Shown here: piece after piece, positions 1 through 15,127 of the stretch
Layout: every line of letters begins with the position of its first letter
How positions within the stretch are numbered: the stretch's first letter is position 1
NCBI GenBank assembly: GCA_030762935.1
Contig: CM060890.1
Span: 152,306,129 to 152,370,128, forward strand
From: Hymenopus coronatus
Taxonomy: Eukaryota > Arthropoda > Insecta > Mantodea > Hymenopodidae
Direction of reading: 5' to 3'
Length of the DNA: 64,000 bases
Notes under the pieces: model-generated
Seen by the model: only the letters and a program-made list of their open reading frames with translations
Databases searched by the model: none
Told to the model about the DNA's origin: nothing
Program-made: the position numbers and the translations under genes

Positions 1-3000
1 TTTGGTAACCATAGCAAATGTTTGAAGTACTACTGCGATGAGAATATACTTTTAGTAAAAATAGTAAATGTTTGAACGACTCCTGCAACTAGAATGTACT
101 TTTAGTAAACATAGTAAATGTTTGAGCGACTCCTGCGATGAGAATGTACGTTTAGTAAACATAGCAAGTGCTCGAACGACTACTCCGATGAGAATGTACT
201 TTTAGTAAACATAGCAAATGTTTGACCGTCTCCTGCGATATGAATATACTTTTAGCAAATAGGCAAAAGTTTGAACGGCTCCTGCGATGAGAATGTATTT
301 TTAACAAACATTGGAAATGTTTGAACGACTCAAGCGATGAGAATGTACTTTTAGTAAACATAGCAAATGTATGAACAACTACTGCTATGAGAATGTACTT
401 TTAGCAAAACAGCAAATGTTTAAACGACTCCTGCGAAGGGAATGTACTTTTAGTAAACATACCAAATGACTGAACGTTTCCTGCGATGAGAATGTACTTT
501 TATTATACATAGCAAATCTTATAATGACTCCTGCGATGAGTATGTACTTTTATTAAACATAGCAAATGTTTGAACGTTTCCTGCGATGTGAATGTACTTT
601 TATTAATAATAGCAAATATTTGAAGGACTCCTGCTATGAGAATGCACTTTTATTAAACATAGCCAATGTTTTAATGACTCCTGCGACGAGAATGTACTTT
701 TAGGAAATATAGCAAATGTTTGAACGACTCCTACAATGAGAATGTACTTTTATTAAACACAGCAATTGTTTGAACGACTCTTGCGATGAAAACGTACTTT
801 AAGTAATCCTAACAAATGTTTGAACATTTCCTGCGATTAGAATGTACTTTTATTAAACAGAGCAAATGTCTGTACGACTCCTGCGATGAGAATGTACTTT
901 TATAAAACAAAGCAAATGTTTACACGTTTCCTGTGATGAGAATTTACTATAATTAAACATAGCAAATGTTTGAACGACTCCTGCGATGAGAATATAGTTT
1001 TAGTAAACATAGTAAACGTTTGAACGGCTCCTGCGATTAGAATAAACTTTTAGTAAACATAGCAAATGTATGAACTTTTCTTGCGATGAGAATGTACTTT
1101 TATGAAACATAGCAAATGTTTCAACGACTCATGGGATGAGAATGTACTTTAAGTGAACATGGCAAATGTTTGAACGGCTCCACTGATTAGAATGTACTTT
1201 AAGCAGCACAGCAAATTTTCAAACAACTCCTACAATGAGAATGTACTTTAAGTAAACATAGGGAATATATGAACGGCTTCTGCGATGAGAATGTACTTTT
1301 AGTAAGCATAGCGAATGTTGGAAGGATTCCTGCGATGAGAATATACTTTTAAAAACCATAGCAAATGTTTGAACGACTCCTGCGAAGAAAATGTACTTTT
1401 AGCAGTACAACAAATGCTCGAACGACTACTGCGATGAGAATGTACTTTTGATAAACTTAGCAAATGTTTGAATGTCTTCTGTGATAAGAATGTACTTTTA
1501 GCTGTACAGTAAATGTTTGAATGGCTCTTGCGATAAGCATGTACTTTTAGTAAACAAAGCAAATGTCTGAACGTTTTCTACGATGAGAATGTACTTTTAT
1601 TAAACATAACAAATGTATGAACGTTTACAGCGATGTTAATCTACTTTTATTAAACAAAACAAATGTGTAAACGTTTCCTGCGATGTTAATGTACGTTTAT
1701 TAAACACAGCAAATGTTTGAAGGACTCTTGCGATGAGAATGTACTTTTAGTAAACATAGCAAATGTTTGAACGACTCCTGCGATGAGAATATACTTTTAG
1801 TAAGCATAACAAATGTTTGAACGGCTCCACAGATAAGAATGTACTTTAAGCAGCACAGCAAATGTTCAAACGACTTCTGCGATGAGAATGTACTTTTAGT
1901 AAAATAGCGAATATTTGAAAGGCTACTGCGTTGACAATGTACTTTTTGTAAACATAGCAAATGTTTGAACGACTCCTGCGATGAGAATATACTTTAAGGA
2001 TATATAGCAAATGTTTGAACGAATCTTGCAATGAGAATGTACTTTTAGTAAACATAGCGAATGTTTGAACGACTCTTGCGATGAGAATGTGCTGTTAGCA
2101 AAACAGCAAATGTTTAAACGACTCCTGCGAAGAGATGGTACTTTTATTAAACATAACAAATGTCTGAACGCTTTCTGCGATGAGAACGTACTTTTATTAT
2201 ACATAGGAAATGTTATAACGACTCCTGCGTAGAGAATGTACTTTTATTCAACATAAGAAATGTTTGAACGTTTCCTACGATGAGAATATACTTTTACTAA
2301 ACATAGCAAATGTTTGAACGACTCCTGCGATGAGAATCTACTTTTAGTAAACATAGCAAATGTTTGAACGACTCTTGCGATGAGAATGTACTTTTAGCAA
2401 AACAGCAAATGTTTAAACGACTCCTGCGAAGAGATGGTACTTTTATTAAACATAACAAATATCTGAACGCTTTTTGCGATGAGAACGTACTTTTATTATA
2501 CATAGGAAATGTTATAACGACTCCTGCGTTGAGAATGTACTTTTATTTAACATAAGAAATGTTTGAACGTTTCCTACGAAGAGAATATACTAAACATAGC
2601 AAATGTTTGAACGACTCCTGCGATGAGAATATGCTTTTAGTAAACATAACAAGTGTTAGAATGTTTCTTGCGATGATAATGTACTTTTATGAAACATAAC
2701 AAATGTTTCAACGACTCATGCGATGAGAATGTACTTTTATCGAACATAGCAAATGTTTGAACGTCTCGTGCCATTAGAATATACTTTTAGTAAACATAGC
2801 AAATGTTTGATTAACTCCTTCAATCAGAATATACTTTTAAAAAATATGCAAATGTTTGAACGGCTCCTGCAATTAGAATGTACTTTTAACAAACATACCA
2901 AATATTTGAACGTCTCCTGCGATGTGAATATACTTTTAGCAAATAGGCAAAAGCTTGAACGCTCCTGCGATGAGAGTGTACTTTTAACAAACATTGGAAA

Positions 3001-6000
3001 TGTTTGAATGACTCAAGCGAGGAGAATGTACTTTTAGTAAACATAGCAAATGTTTGAACAACTACTGCGATGACAATGTACTTTTAGGAAACATAGCAAA
3101 GGTTTGAACGACTCCTGCGATGAAAATGTACTTTTAGAAAACATCGCAAGTGTTTGAACGACTGCTACAATGAGAAGGTACTTTTAACAAACATTGGAAA
3201 TGCTTGAACGACTCCTGCGAAGAGAATGTACTTTTATTATACATAGCAACTGGTATAATGACTCCTGCGATGAGAATGTACTTTAAGTAAACATAGTAAA
3301 TGTTTCAACGTTTCCTAAGATGTGAATGTAATTCTATTAAACATAGCAAATATTTGAAGGACTCTATCTATGAGAATGCACTTTTATTAAACATAGCCAA
3401 TGTTTTATTGACTCCTGCGACGAGAATGTACTTTTAGGAAATATAGCAAATGTTTGAACGACTCTTGCAATGCGAATGTACTTTTATTAAACATAACAAA
3501 TGTTTACATGTTTCCTGCGATGAGAATGTTCTTTAATTAAACATAGCAGGTGCTTCAAGGACTCCTACGATGAGAATGTACTTTTGGTAAACATAGCGAA
3601 TATATGAATGGCTTCTGCGATGAGAATGTACTTTTAGTAAACATAGGGAATATATGAACGGCGACTGCGTTGAGAACGTACTTTTAGTAAACATAGCAAA
3701 TATTTGAACGACACCTGCGATGAGAATAATACTTTTAGGAACCATAGCAAATGTTTTAACGACTTTTGCGATGAGAATGTACTTTTAGCAGTACAGCAAA
3801 TGTTCAAACGATACCTGCGATGAGAATATACTTTTAGTAAACAAAGCAATTGTTTGAACGACTCCTGCGACGAGAATGTACTTTTAGGAAACATAGCAAA
3901 TGTTTGACGCCTCCTGCGATGAAAATGTACTTTTGTTAAACATAGCTAATGTTTGAATGGCTCCTGTGATAAGAATGTACTTTTAGCTGTACAATGAATG
4001 TTTGAACGGCTCCTGAGATGAGCATGTACTTTTACTAAACAAAGCAAATGTTTGAACGTTTTCTACGATGAGAATGTACTTTTATTAAACATAACAAATG
4101 TTTGAACGTTTCCAGCGATGTTAATCTAATTTTATTAAACATAACAAATGTTTGAACGTTTCCTACGATGTTAATCCTATTTTATTAAACACAGCAAATG
4201 TTTGAAGGACTCTTGGGATGATAATGTACTTTTAATAATCTTAACAAATGTTTGAACGTTTCCTGCGATGAGAAAGTACTTTAATTAACCATAACAAATG
4301 TTTGAACGTTTCCTGCAATGAGAATGTACTTTAATTAAACATAGCAAATGTTTGAACGACTCCTGCGATGAGAATGTACTTTTAGTAAACATAGCAAATG
4401 TTTGACCGACTCCTGCGATGAGAATCTGCTTTTAGTAAACATAAGAAATGTTTGAACGTTTCTTGCAATGAGAATGTACTTTTATAAAACATATCAAATG
4501 TTTCAACGGCTCATGCGATGAGAATATACTTTTAGTAAACATGGCAAATGTTTGAACGGCTCCACTGATTAGAATATACTTTAAGCAGCACAGCAAATGT
4601 TCAAAAGACTACTGCCTTCAGAATGTACTTTTAGTAAACATAGCGAACATATGAAAGGCTACTGCGTCGACAACGTACTTTTAGTAAACATAGCAAATGT
4701 TTGAACGAATACTGTTATGAGAATGTACTTTTAGTAAACATAGCGAATGTTTGAACGACTCCTGCGATGAGAATATACTTTTAGCAAACATAGGAAATGT
4801 TTGAACGACTCTTGCGATGAGAATGTACTTTTGGTAAACATAGAAATTGCTTGACGACTCCTGCTACCAGAATGTACTTTTAGGAAGCATATCAAATGTT
4901 TGAACGACTCCTGTGATGAAAATGTACTTTTAGAAAACACAGCAAATGTTTGAACGACTCCTGCGATGAGAATGTACTTTTAGTAAGCATAGCAAATGCT
5001 CGAACGACTACTGCGATGAGAATGTACTTTTGGCAAGCATAGCAAATGCTCGAACGAAAACTGCGATGAGAATGTACTTTTAGTAAACATAGCAAATGTT
5101 TGAGCGTTTCTTGCGATTAGAATGTACTTTTATGAAACATAGCAAATGTTTGAACGACTCCTGCGATGAGAATATACTGTTAGTAAACATAGGAAATGTT
5201 TGAACGGCTCCACTGATTAGAATGTACTTTAAGCAGCACAGCAAATGTTCAAACGACTTCTGCGATGAGAATGTACTTTTATGGAACAACAAATGCTTCA
5301 ACGTTTCCTGCGATGAGAAAGTACTTTTATGGAAGAACAAATGGTTGAACGTTTCCTGCGATGAGAATGTACTTTAATTAAATATATCAAATGTTTGAAC
5401 AACTCCTGCGATGGGAATGTACTTTTAGTAAACATAACAAATATTTGAACGGCTCCACTGATTAGAATGTACTTTAAGCAGCACAGCTAATGTTCAAACG
5501 ACTCCTGCGATGAGAATGTACTTTTAGTAAACATAGCGAATATATGAAAGGCTACTGCGTTGACAATGTACTTTTAGTAAAAATAGCAAATGTTTGAACG
5601 ACTCCTGCGATGAGAATATACTTTTAGGATATATCAAATGTTTGAACGACTCTTGCGATGAGAATGTACTTTTAGTAAACATAGCAAATGTTTGAACCTC
5701 ACCTGCGATGTGAATATACTTTTAGCAAATAGAAAAAAGTTTGAAGGGCTCTTGCGATGAGAATGTACTTTTAACAAACATTGGAAATTTTTGAACGACT
5801 CAAGCGAGTAGAATGTACTTTTAGTAAACATAGCGAATGTTTGAAAAACTACTGCGATGAGAATGTACTTTTAGTAAACATAGTAAATGTTTGAACAACT
5901 CCTGCGACGAGAATGTACTTTTAGGAAACATAGCAAGTGTTTGAACGACTCCTGCGATGAAAATGTACTTTTAGTAAACATAGTAAATGTTTGAGCGACT

Positions 6001-6937
6001 CCTGCGATTGGAATGTACTTTTAGTAAACATAGCAAATGTTTGAACGACTCCCGCGATGAAAATGTACTTTTAGAAAACATAGCAAGTGTTTGAACAACT
6101 TTTGCGATGAGAATGTACTTTTAGTAAACATAGTAAATGTTTGAGCGACTCCTGCAATGAGAATGTATTTTTAGTATACATAGCAAATGCTCGAACGACT
6201 ACTGCGTTGAGAATGTACTTTTAGTAAACATAGTAAATGTTTGAACGTCTCCTGCGATGCGAATATACTTTCAGCAAATAGAAAAGAGATTGAACAGCTC
6301 CAGCGATGAGAATGTACTTTTAGCAAAACAGAAAATGTTTCAACGACTCATGCGAAGAGAATGTACTTTTAGTGAACATGGCAAATTTTTGAAAGGCTCC
6401 ACTGATTAGAATGTACTTTAGGCAGCACAGCAAATGTTCAAACGACTCCTACGATGATAATGTACTTATGGTAAACATAGCAAATATATGAATGGCTTCT
6501 GCGATGAGAATATACCTTTAATAAACAATGCAAATGTTTGAACAACTCCTGCGACGAGAATGTACTTTTAGCACTACATCAAATGCTCGAACGACTACTG
6601 CGATGAGAATGTACTTTTGGTAAACATAGCAAATGTTTGAACGGCTCCTGCGATGAGCATGTACTTTTAGTAAACATAGCATATGTTTGAACGTTTCTTG
6701 CGATGAGAATGAACTTTTATGAAATATATCTAATGTTTCAACGGTTCGTTCTATGAGAATATAATTTTAGTAAACATGGCAAATGTTTGAACGGCTCCAC
6801 TGATTAGAATGTACTTTAAGCAGCACAGCAAATGTTCAAACGACTTCTGCGATGAGAATGTACTTTTAGTAAACATAGCGAATATATGAAAGGCTACTGC
6901 GTTGACAATGTACTTTTAGTAAACATAGAAAATGTTT

Positions 6938-9900
6938 TAAAGACTACTGCTATGAGAATGTACTTTTAGTAAACATAGCAAATGTTTGAAAGACTCCTGC
7001 GATGAGAATATACTTTTAGGAAATATAGCAAATGTTTGAACGACTCTTGCGATGAGAATGAACTTTTAGTAAACATAGCAAATGTTTGAACGATTCCTGC
7101 GATGAGAATATACTTTTAGTAAGCATAACAAATATTTGAACGGCTCCACAGATAAGAATGTACTTTAAGCAGCACAGCAAATGTTCAAACGACTTCTGCG
7201 ATGAGAATGTACTTTTAGTAAAATAGCGAATATATGAAAGGCTACTGCGTTGACAATGTACTTTTAGTAAACATAGCAAATGTTTGAACGACTCCTGCGA
7301 TGAGAATATACTTTAAGGATATATAGCAAATGTTTGAACGAATCTTGCAATGAGAATGTACTTTTAGTAAACAAGGCAAATGTTTGAACGACTCTTGCGA
7401 TGAGAATGTACTGTTAGCAAAACAGCAAATGTTTAAACGACTCCTGCGAAGAGATGGTACTTTTATTAAACATAACAAATGTCTGAACGCTTTCTGCGAT
7501 GAGAACGTACTTTTATTATACATAGGAAATGTTATAACGACTCCTGCGTTGAGAATGTACTTTTATTTAACATAAGAAATGTTTGAACGTTTCCTACGAT
7601 GAGAATATACTTTTACTAAACATAGCAAATGTTTGAACGACTCCTGCGATGAGAATCTACTTTTAGTAAACATAGCAAATGTTTGAACGACTCCTGCGAT
7701 GAGAATATGCTTTTAGTAAACATAACAAATGTTAGAATGTTTCTTGCTATGATAATGTACTTTTATGAAACATAACAAATGTTTCAACGACTCATGCGAT
7801 GAGAATGTACTTTTATCGAACATAGCAAATGTTTGAACGTCTCGTGCCATGAGAATATACTTTTAGTAAACATAGCAAATGTTTGATTAACTCCTTCAAT
7901 CAGAATATACTTTTAAAAAATATGCAAATGTTTGAACGGCTCCTGCAATTAGAATGTACTTTTAACAAACATACCAAATATTTGAACGTCTCCTGCGATG
8001 TGAATATACTTTTAGCAAATAGGCAAAAGCTTGAACGCTCCTGCGATGAGAGTGTACTTTTAACAAACATTGGAAATGTTTGAACGACTCAAGCGAGGAG
8101 AATGTACTTTTAGTAAACATAGCAAATGTTTGAACAACTACTGCGATGACAATGTACTTTTAGGAAACATAGCAAAAGTTTGAACGACTCCTGCGATGAA
8201 AATGTACTTTTAGAAAACATAGTAAGTGTTTGAACGACTGCTACGATGAGAAGGTACTTTTAACAAACATTGGAAATGCTTGAACGACTCCTGCGAAGAG
8301 AATGTACTTTTATTATACATAGCAACTGGTATAATGACTCCTGCGATGAGAATGTACTTTAAGTAAACATAGTAAATGTTTCAACGTTTCCTAAGATGTG
8401 AATGTAATTCTATTAAACATAGCAAATATTTGAAGGACTCTATCTATGAGAAGGCACTTTTATTAAACATAGCCAATGTTTTATTGACTCCTGCGACGAG
8501 AATGTACTTTTAGGAGATATAGCAAATGTTTGAACGACTCTTGCAATGCGAATGTACTTTTATTAAACATAACAAATGTTTACACGTTTCCTGCGATGAG
8601 AATGTTCTTTAATTAAACATAGCAGGTGCTTCAACGACTCCTACGATGAGAATGTACTTTTGGTAAACATAGCGAATATATGAATGGCTTCTGCGATGAG
8701 AATGTACTTTTAGTAAACATAGGGAATATATGAACGGCGACTGCGTTGAGAACGTACTTTTAGTAAACATAGCAAATGTTTGAACGACACCTGCGATGAG
8801 AATAATACTTTTAGGAATCATAGCAAATGTTTTAACGACTTTTGCGATGAGAATGTACTTTTAGCAGTACAGCAAATGTTCAAACAATACCTGCGATGAG
8901 AATATACTTTTAGTAAAAATAGTAAATGTTTGAACGACTCCTGCAACTAGAATGTACTTTTAGTAAACATAGTAAATGTTTGAGCGACTCCTGCGATGAG
9001 AATGTACGTTTAGTAAACATAGCAAGTGCTCGAACGACTACTCCGATGAGAATGTACTTTTAGTGAACATAGCAAATGTTTGACCGTCTCCTGCGATGTG
9101 AATATACTTTTAGCAAATAGGCAAAAGTTTGAACGGCTCCTGCATGAGAATGTACTTTTAACAAACATTGGAAATGTTTGAACGACTCAAGCGATGAGAA
9201 TGTACTTTTAGTAAACATAGCAAATGTTTTAAAGACTACTGCTATGAGAATGTACTTTTAGTAAACATAGCAAATGTTTGAAAGACTCCTGCGATGAGAA
9301 TATACTTTTAGGAAATATAGCAAATGTTTGAACGACTCTTGCGATGAGAATGAACTTTTAGTAAACATAGCAAATGTTTGAACGATTCCTGCGATGAGAA
9401 TATACTTTTAGTAAGCATAACAAATATTTGAACGGCTCCACAGATAAGAATGTACTTTAAGCAGCACAGCAAATGTTCAAACGACTTCTGCGATGAGAAT
9501 GTACTTTTAGTAAAATAGCGAATATATGAAAGGCTACTGCGTTGACAATGTACTTTTAGTAAACATAGCAAATGTTTGAACGACTCCTGCGATGAGAATA
9601 TACTTTAAGGATATATAGCAAATGTTTGAACGAATCTTGCAATGAGAATGTACTTTTAGTAAACAAGGCAAATGTTTGAACGACTCTTGCGATGAGAATG
9701 TACTGTTAGCAAAACAGCAAATGTTTAAACGACTCCTGCGAAGAGATGGTACTTTTATTAAACATAACAAATGTCTGAACGCTTTCTGCGATGAGAACGT
9801 ACTTTTATTATACATAGGAAATGTTATAACGACTCCTGCGTTGAGAATGTACTTTTATTTAACATAAGAAATGTTTGAACGTTTCCTACGATGAGAATAT

Positions 9901-11521
9901 ACTTTTACTAAACATAGCAAATGTTTGAACGACTCCTGCGATGAGAATCTACTTTTAGTAAACATAGCAAATGTTTGAACGACTCCTGCGATGAGAATAT
10001 GCTTTTAGTAAACATAACAAATGTTAGAATGTTTCTTGCTATGATAATGTACTTTTATGAAACATAACAAATGTTTCAACGACTCATGCGATGAGAATGT
10101 ACTTTTATCGAACATAGCAAATGTTTGAACGTCTCGTGCCATGAGAATATACTTTTAGTAAACATAGCAAATGTTTGATTAACTCCTTCAATCAGAATAT
10201 ACTTTTAAAAAATATGCAAATGTTTGAACGGCTCCTGCAATTAGAATGTACTTTTAACAAACATACCAAATATTTGAACGTCTCCTGCGATGTGAATATA
10301 CTTTTAGCAAATAGGCAAAAGCTTGAACGCTCCTGCGATGAGAGTGTACTTTTAACAAACATTGGAAATGTTTGAACGACTCAAGCGAGGAGAATGTACT
10401 TTTAGTAAACATAGCAAATGTTTGAACAACTACTGCGATGACAATGTACTTTTAGGAAACATAGCAAAAGTTTGAACGACTCCTGCGATGAAAATGTACT
10501 TTTAGAAAACATAGTAAGTGTTTGAACGACTGCTACGATGAGAAGGTACTTTTAACAAACATTGGAAATGCTTGAACGACTCCTGCGAAGAGAATGTACT
10601 TTTATTATACATAGCAACTGGTATAATGACTCCTGCGATGAGAATGTACTTTAAGTAAACATAGTAAATGTTTCAACGTTTCCTAAGATGTGAATGTAAT
10701 TCTATTAAACATAGCAAATATTTGAAGGACTCTATCTATGAGAAGGCACTTTTATTAAACATAGCCAATGTTTTATTGACTCCTGCGACGAGAATGTACT
10801 TTTAGGAGATATAGCAAATGTTTGAACGACTCTTGCAATGCGAATGTACTTTTATTAAACATAACAAATGTTTACACGTTTCCTGCGATGAGAATGTTCT
10901 TTAATTAAACATAGCAGGTGCTTCAACGACTCCTACGATGAGAATGTACTTTTGGTAAACATAGCGAATATATGAATGGCTTCTGCGATGAGAATGTACT
11001 TTTAGTAAACATAGGGAATATATGAACGGCGACTGCGTTGAGAACGTACTTTTAGTAAACATAGCAAATGTTTGAACGACACCTGCGATGAGAATAATAC
11101 TTTTAGGAATCATAGCAAATGTTTTAACGACTTTTGCGATGAGAATGTACTTTTAGCAGTACAGCAAATGTTCAAACAATACCTGCGATGAGAATATACT
11201 TTTAGTAAAAATAGTAAATGTTTGAACGACTCCTGCAACTAGAATGTACTTTTAGTAAACATAGTAAATGTTTGAGCGACTCCTGCGATGAGAATGTACG
11301 TTTAGTAAACATAGCAAGTGCTCGAACGACTACTCCGATGAGAATGTACTTTTAGTGAACATAGCAAATGTTTGACCGTCTCCTGCGATGTGAATATACT
11401 TTTAGCAAATAGGCAAAAGTTTGAACGGCTCCTGCATGAGAATGTACTTTTAACAAACATTGGAAATGTTTGAACGACTCAAGCGATGAGAATGTACTTT
11501 TAGTAAACATAGCAAATGTTT
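6938..11521. repeat. 2292-bp higher-order tandem duplication inside the 50-bp array
   Basis: Two adjacent blocks, about 6938-9229 and 9230-11521, match over their full length at an offset of exactly 2292 bp. Rare variants recur in the same order, for example the CTCCTTCAATCAGAATATAC unit at about 7890 and 10182 and the TCTATCTATGAGAAGGC unit at about 8438 and 10730. The only clear difference I noticed is at the left edge (AGAAAATGTTTT against AGCAAATGTTTT). Monomers elsewhere in the array differ by 10-25% by eye, so this duplication is much younger than the monomer expansion. 2292 bp is about 46 monomers, consistent with unequal exchange in register. Confidence 0.93.
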
Positions 11522-14500
11522 GAACAACTACTGCTATGAGAATGTACTTTTAGCAAAACAGCAAATGTTTAAACGACTCCTGCGAAGGGAATGTACTTTT
11601 AGTAAACATAACAAATGACTGAACGTTTCCTGCGATGAGAATGTACTTTTATTATACATAGCAAATCTTATAATGACTCCTGCGATGAGTATGTACTTTT
11701 ATTAAACATAGCAAATGTTTGAACGTTTCCTGCGATGTGAATGTACTTTTATTAATAATAGCAAATATTTGAAGGACTCCTGCTATGAGAATGCACTTTT
11801 ATTAAACATAGCCAATGTTTTAATGACTCCTGCGACGAGAATGTACTTTTAGGAAATATAGCAAATGTTTGAACGACTCCTAAAATGAGAATGTACTTTT
11901 ATTAAACACAGCAATTGTTTGAACGACTCTTGCGATGAAAACGTACTTTTAGTAATCCTAACAAATGTTTGAACATTTCCTGCGATTAGAATGTACTTTT
12001 ATTAAACAGAGCAAATGTCTGTACGACTCCAGCGATGAGAATGTACTTTTATAAAACAAAGCAAATGTTTACACGTTTCCTGCGATGAGAATGTACTATA
12101 ATTAAACATAGCAAATGTTTGAACGACTCCTGCGATGAGAATATAGTTTTAGTAAACATAGTAAACGTTTGAACGGCTCCTGCGATTAGAATATACGTTT
12201 AGTAAACATAGCAAATGTATGAACTTTTCTTGCGATGAGAATGTACTTTTATGAAACATAGCAAATGTTTCAACGACTCATGGGATGAGAATGTACTTTT
12301 AGTGAACATGGCAAATGTTTGAACGGCTCCACTGATTAGAATGTACTTTAAGCAGCACAGCAAATTTTCAAACAACTCCTACAATGAGAATGTACTTAAA
12401 GTAAACATAGGGAATATATGAACGGCTTCTGCGATGAGAATGTACTTTTAGTAAGCATAGCGAATGTTGGAACGACTCCTGCGATGAGAATATACTTTTA
12501 ACAACCATAGCAAATGTTTGAACGACTCCTGCGATGAAAATGTACTTTTAGCAGTACAGCAAATGCTCGAACGACTTCTGCGATGAGAATGTACTTTTGA
12601 TAAACTTAGCAAATGTTTGAATGTCTTCTGTGATAAGAATGTACTTTTAGCTGTACAGTAAATGTTTGAATGGCTCTTGCGATGAGCATGTACTTTTAGT
12701 AAACAAAGCAAATTACTGAACGTTTTCTATGATGAGAATGTACTTTTATTAAACATAACAAATGTATGAACGTTTCCAGCGATTTTAATCTACTTTTATT
12801 AAACAAAACAAATGTGTGAACGTTTCCTGCGATGTTAATGTACGTTTACTAAACACAGCAAATATTTGAAGGACTCTTGCAATGACAATATGCTTTTAAT
12901 AATCCTAACAAATGTTAGAACGACTCCTGCGATTATAATGTACTTCTTTAAACATAGCAAATGTTTGAACGTTTCCTGCGATGAGAATGTACTTTTATTA
13001 AACATAACAAATGTTTGAATGTTTCCTGCGATGAGAATGTACTTTAATTAAACATAGCAAATGTTTGAATGACTTCTGCGATGAGAATGTACTTTTAATA
13101 AACATAGCATATATTTGAACGGCTCCTGCGATGAGAATGAGCTTTTGGTAAACATGATATTTGTTTGAACGTTTCTTGCGATGAGAATGAACTTTTATGA
13201 AATATATCAAATGTTTCAACGCTTCGTGCTATGAGATAATACTTTTAGTAAACATGGCAAATGTTTGAACGTCTCCTGCGATGTGAATATACTTTTACCA
13301 AATAGGCAAAACCTTGAACGGCACCTGCGATGAGAATGTACTTTTAACAAACATTGGAAATGTTTGAACGAATCGAGCTAGGAGAATGTACTTTTGGTAA
13401 CCATAGCAAATGTTTGAAGTACTACTGCGATGAGAATATACTTTTAGTAAAAATAGTAAATGTTTGAACGACTCCTGCAACTAGAATGTACTTTTAGTAA
13501 ACATAGTAAATGTTTGAGCGACTCCTGCGATGAGAATGTACGTTTAGTAAACATAGCAAGTGCTCGAACGACTACTCCGATGAGAATGTACTTTTAGTAA
13601 ACATAGCAAATGTTTGACCGTCTCCTGCGATGTGAATATACTTTTAGCAAATAGGCAAAAGTTTGAACGGCTCCTGCGATGAGAATGTACTTTTAACAAA
13701 CATTGGAAATGTTTGAACGACTCAAGCGATGAGAATGTACTTTTAGTAAACATAGCAAATGTATGAACAACTACTGCTATGAGAATGTACTTTTAGCAAA
13801 ACAGCAAATGTTTAAACGACTCCTGCGAAGGGAATGTACTTTTAGTAAACATAACAAATGACTGAACGTTTCCTGCAATGAGAATGTACTTTTATTATAC
13901 ATAGCAAATCTTATAATGACTCCTGCGATGAGTATGTACTTTTATTAAACATAGCAAATGTTTGAAGGTTTCCTGCGATGTGAATGTACTTTTATTAATA
14001 ATAGCAAATGTTTGCAGGACTCCTGCTATGAGAATGCACTTGTATTAAACATAGCCAATGTTTTAATGACTCCTGCGACGAGAATGTACTTTTAGGAAAT
14101 ATAGCAAATGTTTGAACGACTCCTACAATGAGAATGTACTTTTATTAAACACAGCAATTGTTTGAACGACTCTTGCGATGAAAACGTACTTTTAGTAATC
14201 CTAACAAATGTTTGAACATTTCCTGCGATTAGAATGTACTTTTATTAAACAGAGCAAATGTCTGTACGACTCCTGCGATGAGAATGTACTTTTATAAAAC
14301 AAAGCAAATGTTTACACGTTTCCTGCGATGAGAATGTACTATAATTAAACATAGCAAATGTTTGAACGACTCCTGCGATGAGAATATAGTTTTAGTAAAC
14401 ATAGTAAACGTTTGAACGGCTCCTGCGATTAGAATATACTTTTAGAACACATAGCAAATGTATGAACTTTTCTTGCGATGAGAATGTACTTTTATGAAAC

Positions 14501-15127
14501 ATAGCAAATGTTTCAACGACTCATGGGATGAGAATGTACTTTTAGTGAACATTGCAAATGTTTGAACGGCTCCACTAATTAGAATGTACTTTAAGCAGCA
14601 CAGCAAATTTTCAAACAACTCCTACAATGAGAATGTACTTTAAGTAAACATAGGGAATATATGAACGGCTTCTGCGATGAGAATGTACTTTTAGTAAGCA
14701 TAGCGAATGTTGGAACGACTCCTGCGATGAGAATATACTTTTAAGAACCATAGCAAATGTTTGAACGACTCCTGCGATGAAAATGTACTTTTAGCAGTAC
14801 AACAAATGCTCGAACGACTACTGCGATGAGAATGTACTTTTGATAAACTTAGCAAATGTTTGAATGTCTTCTGTGATAAGAATGTACTTTTAGCTGTACA
14901 GTAAATGTTTGAATGGCTCTTGCGATGAGCATGTACTTTTAGTAAAGAAAGCAAATGTCTGAACGTTTTCTACGATGAGAATGTCCTTTTATTAAACATA
15001 ACAAATGTATGAACGTTTACAGCGATGTTAATCTACTTTTATTAAACAAAACAAATGTGTGAACGTTTCCTGCGATGTTAATGTACGTTTATTAAACACA
15101 GCAAATATTTGAAGGACTCTTGCAATG
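11191..15127. repeat. Older multi-kb block duplications of the 50-bp array
   Basis: The variant order of 1-1735 is repeated at 13393-15127 (offset 13392), and from base 41 onward again at 11191-12884 (offset about 11150). These copies are similar but carry scattered point differences, so they are older than the 2292-bp duplication. A second variant series is seen at about 1900-3900, 7220-8900, 9512-11190 and 15940-17600. The array is therefore built from repeated shuffling of a few blocks of 1.5-2.3 kb rather than from random monomers. Confidence 0.85.
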
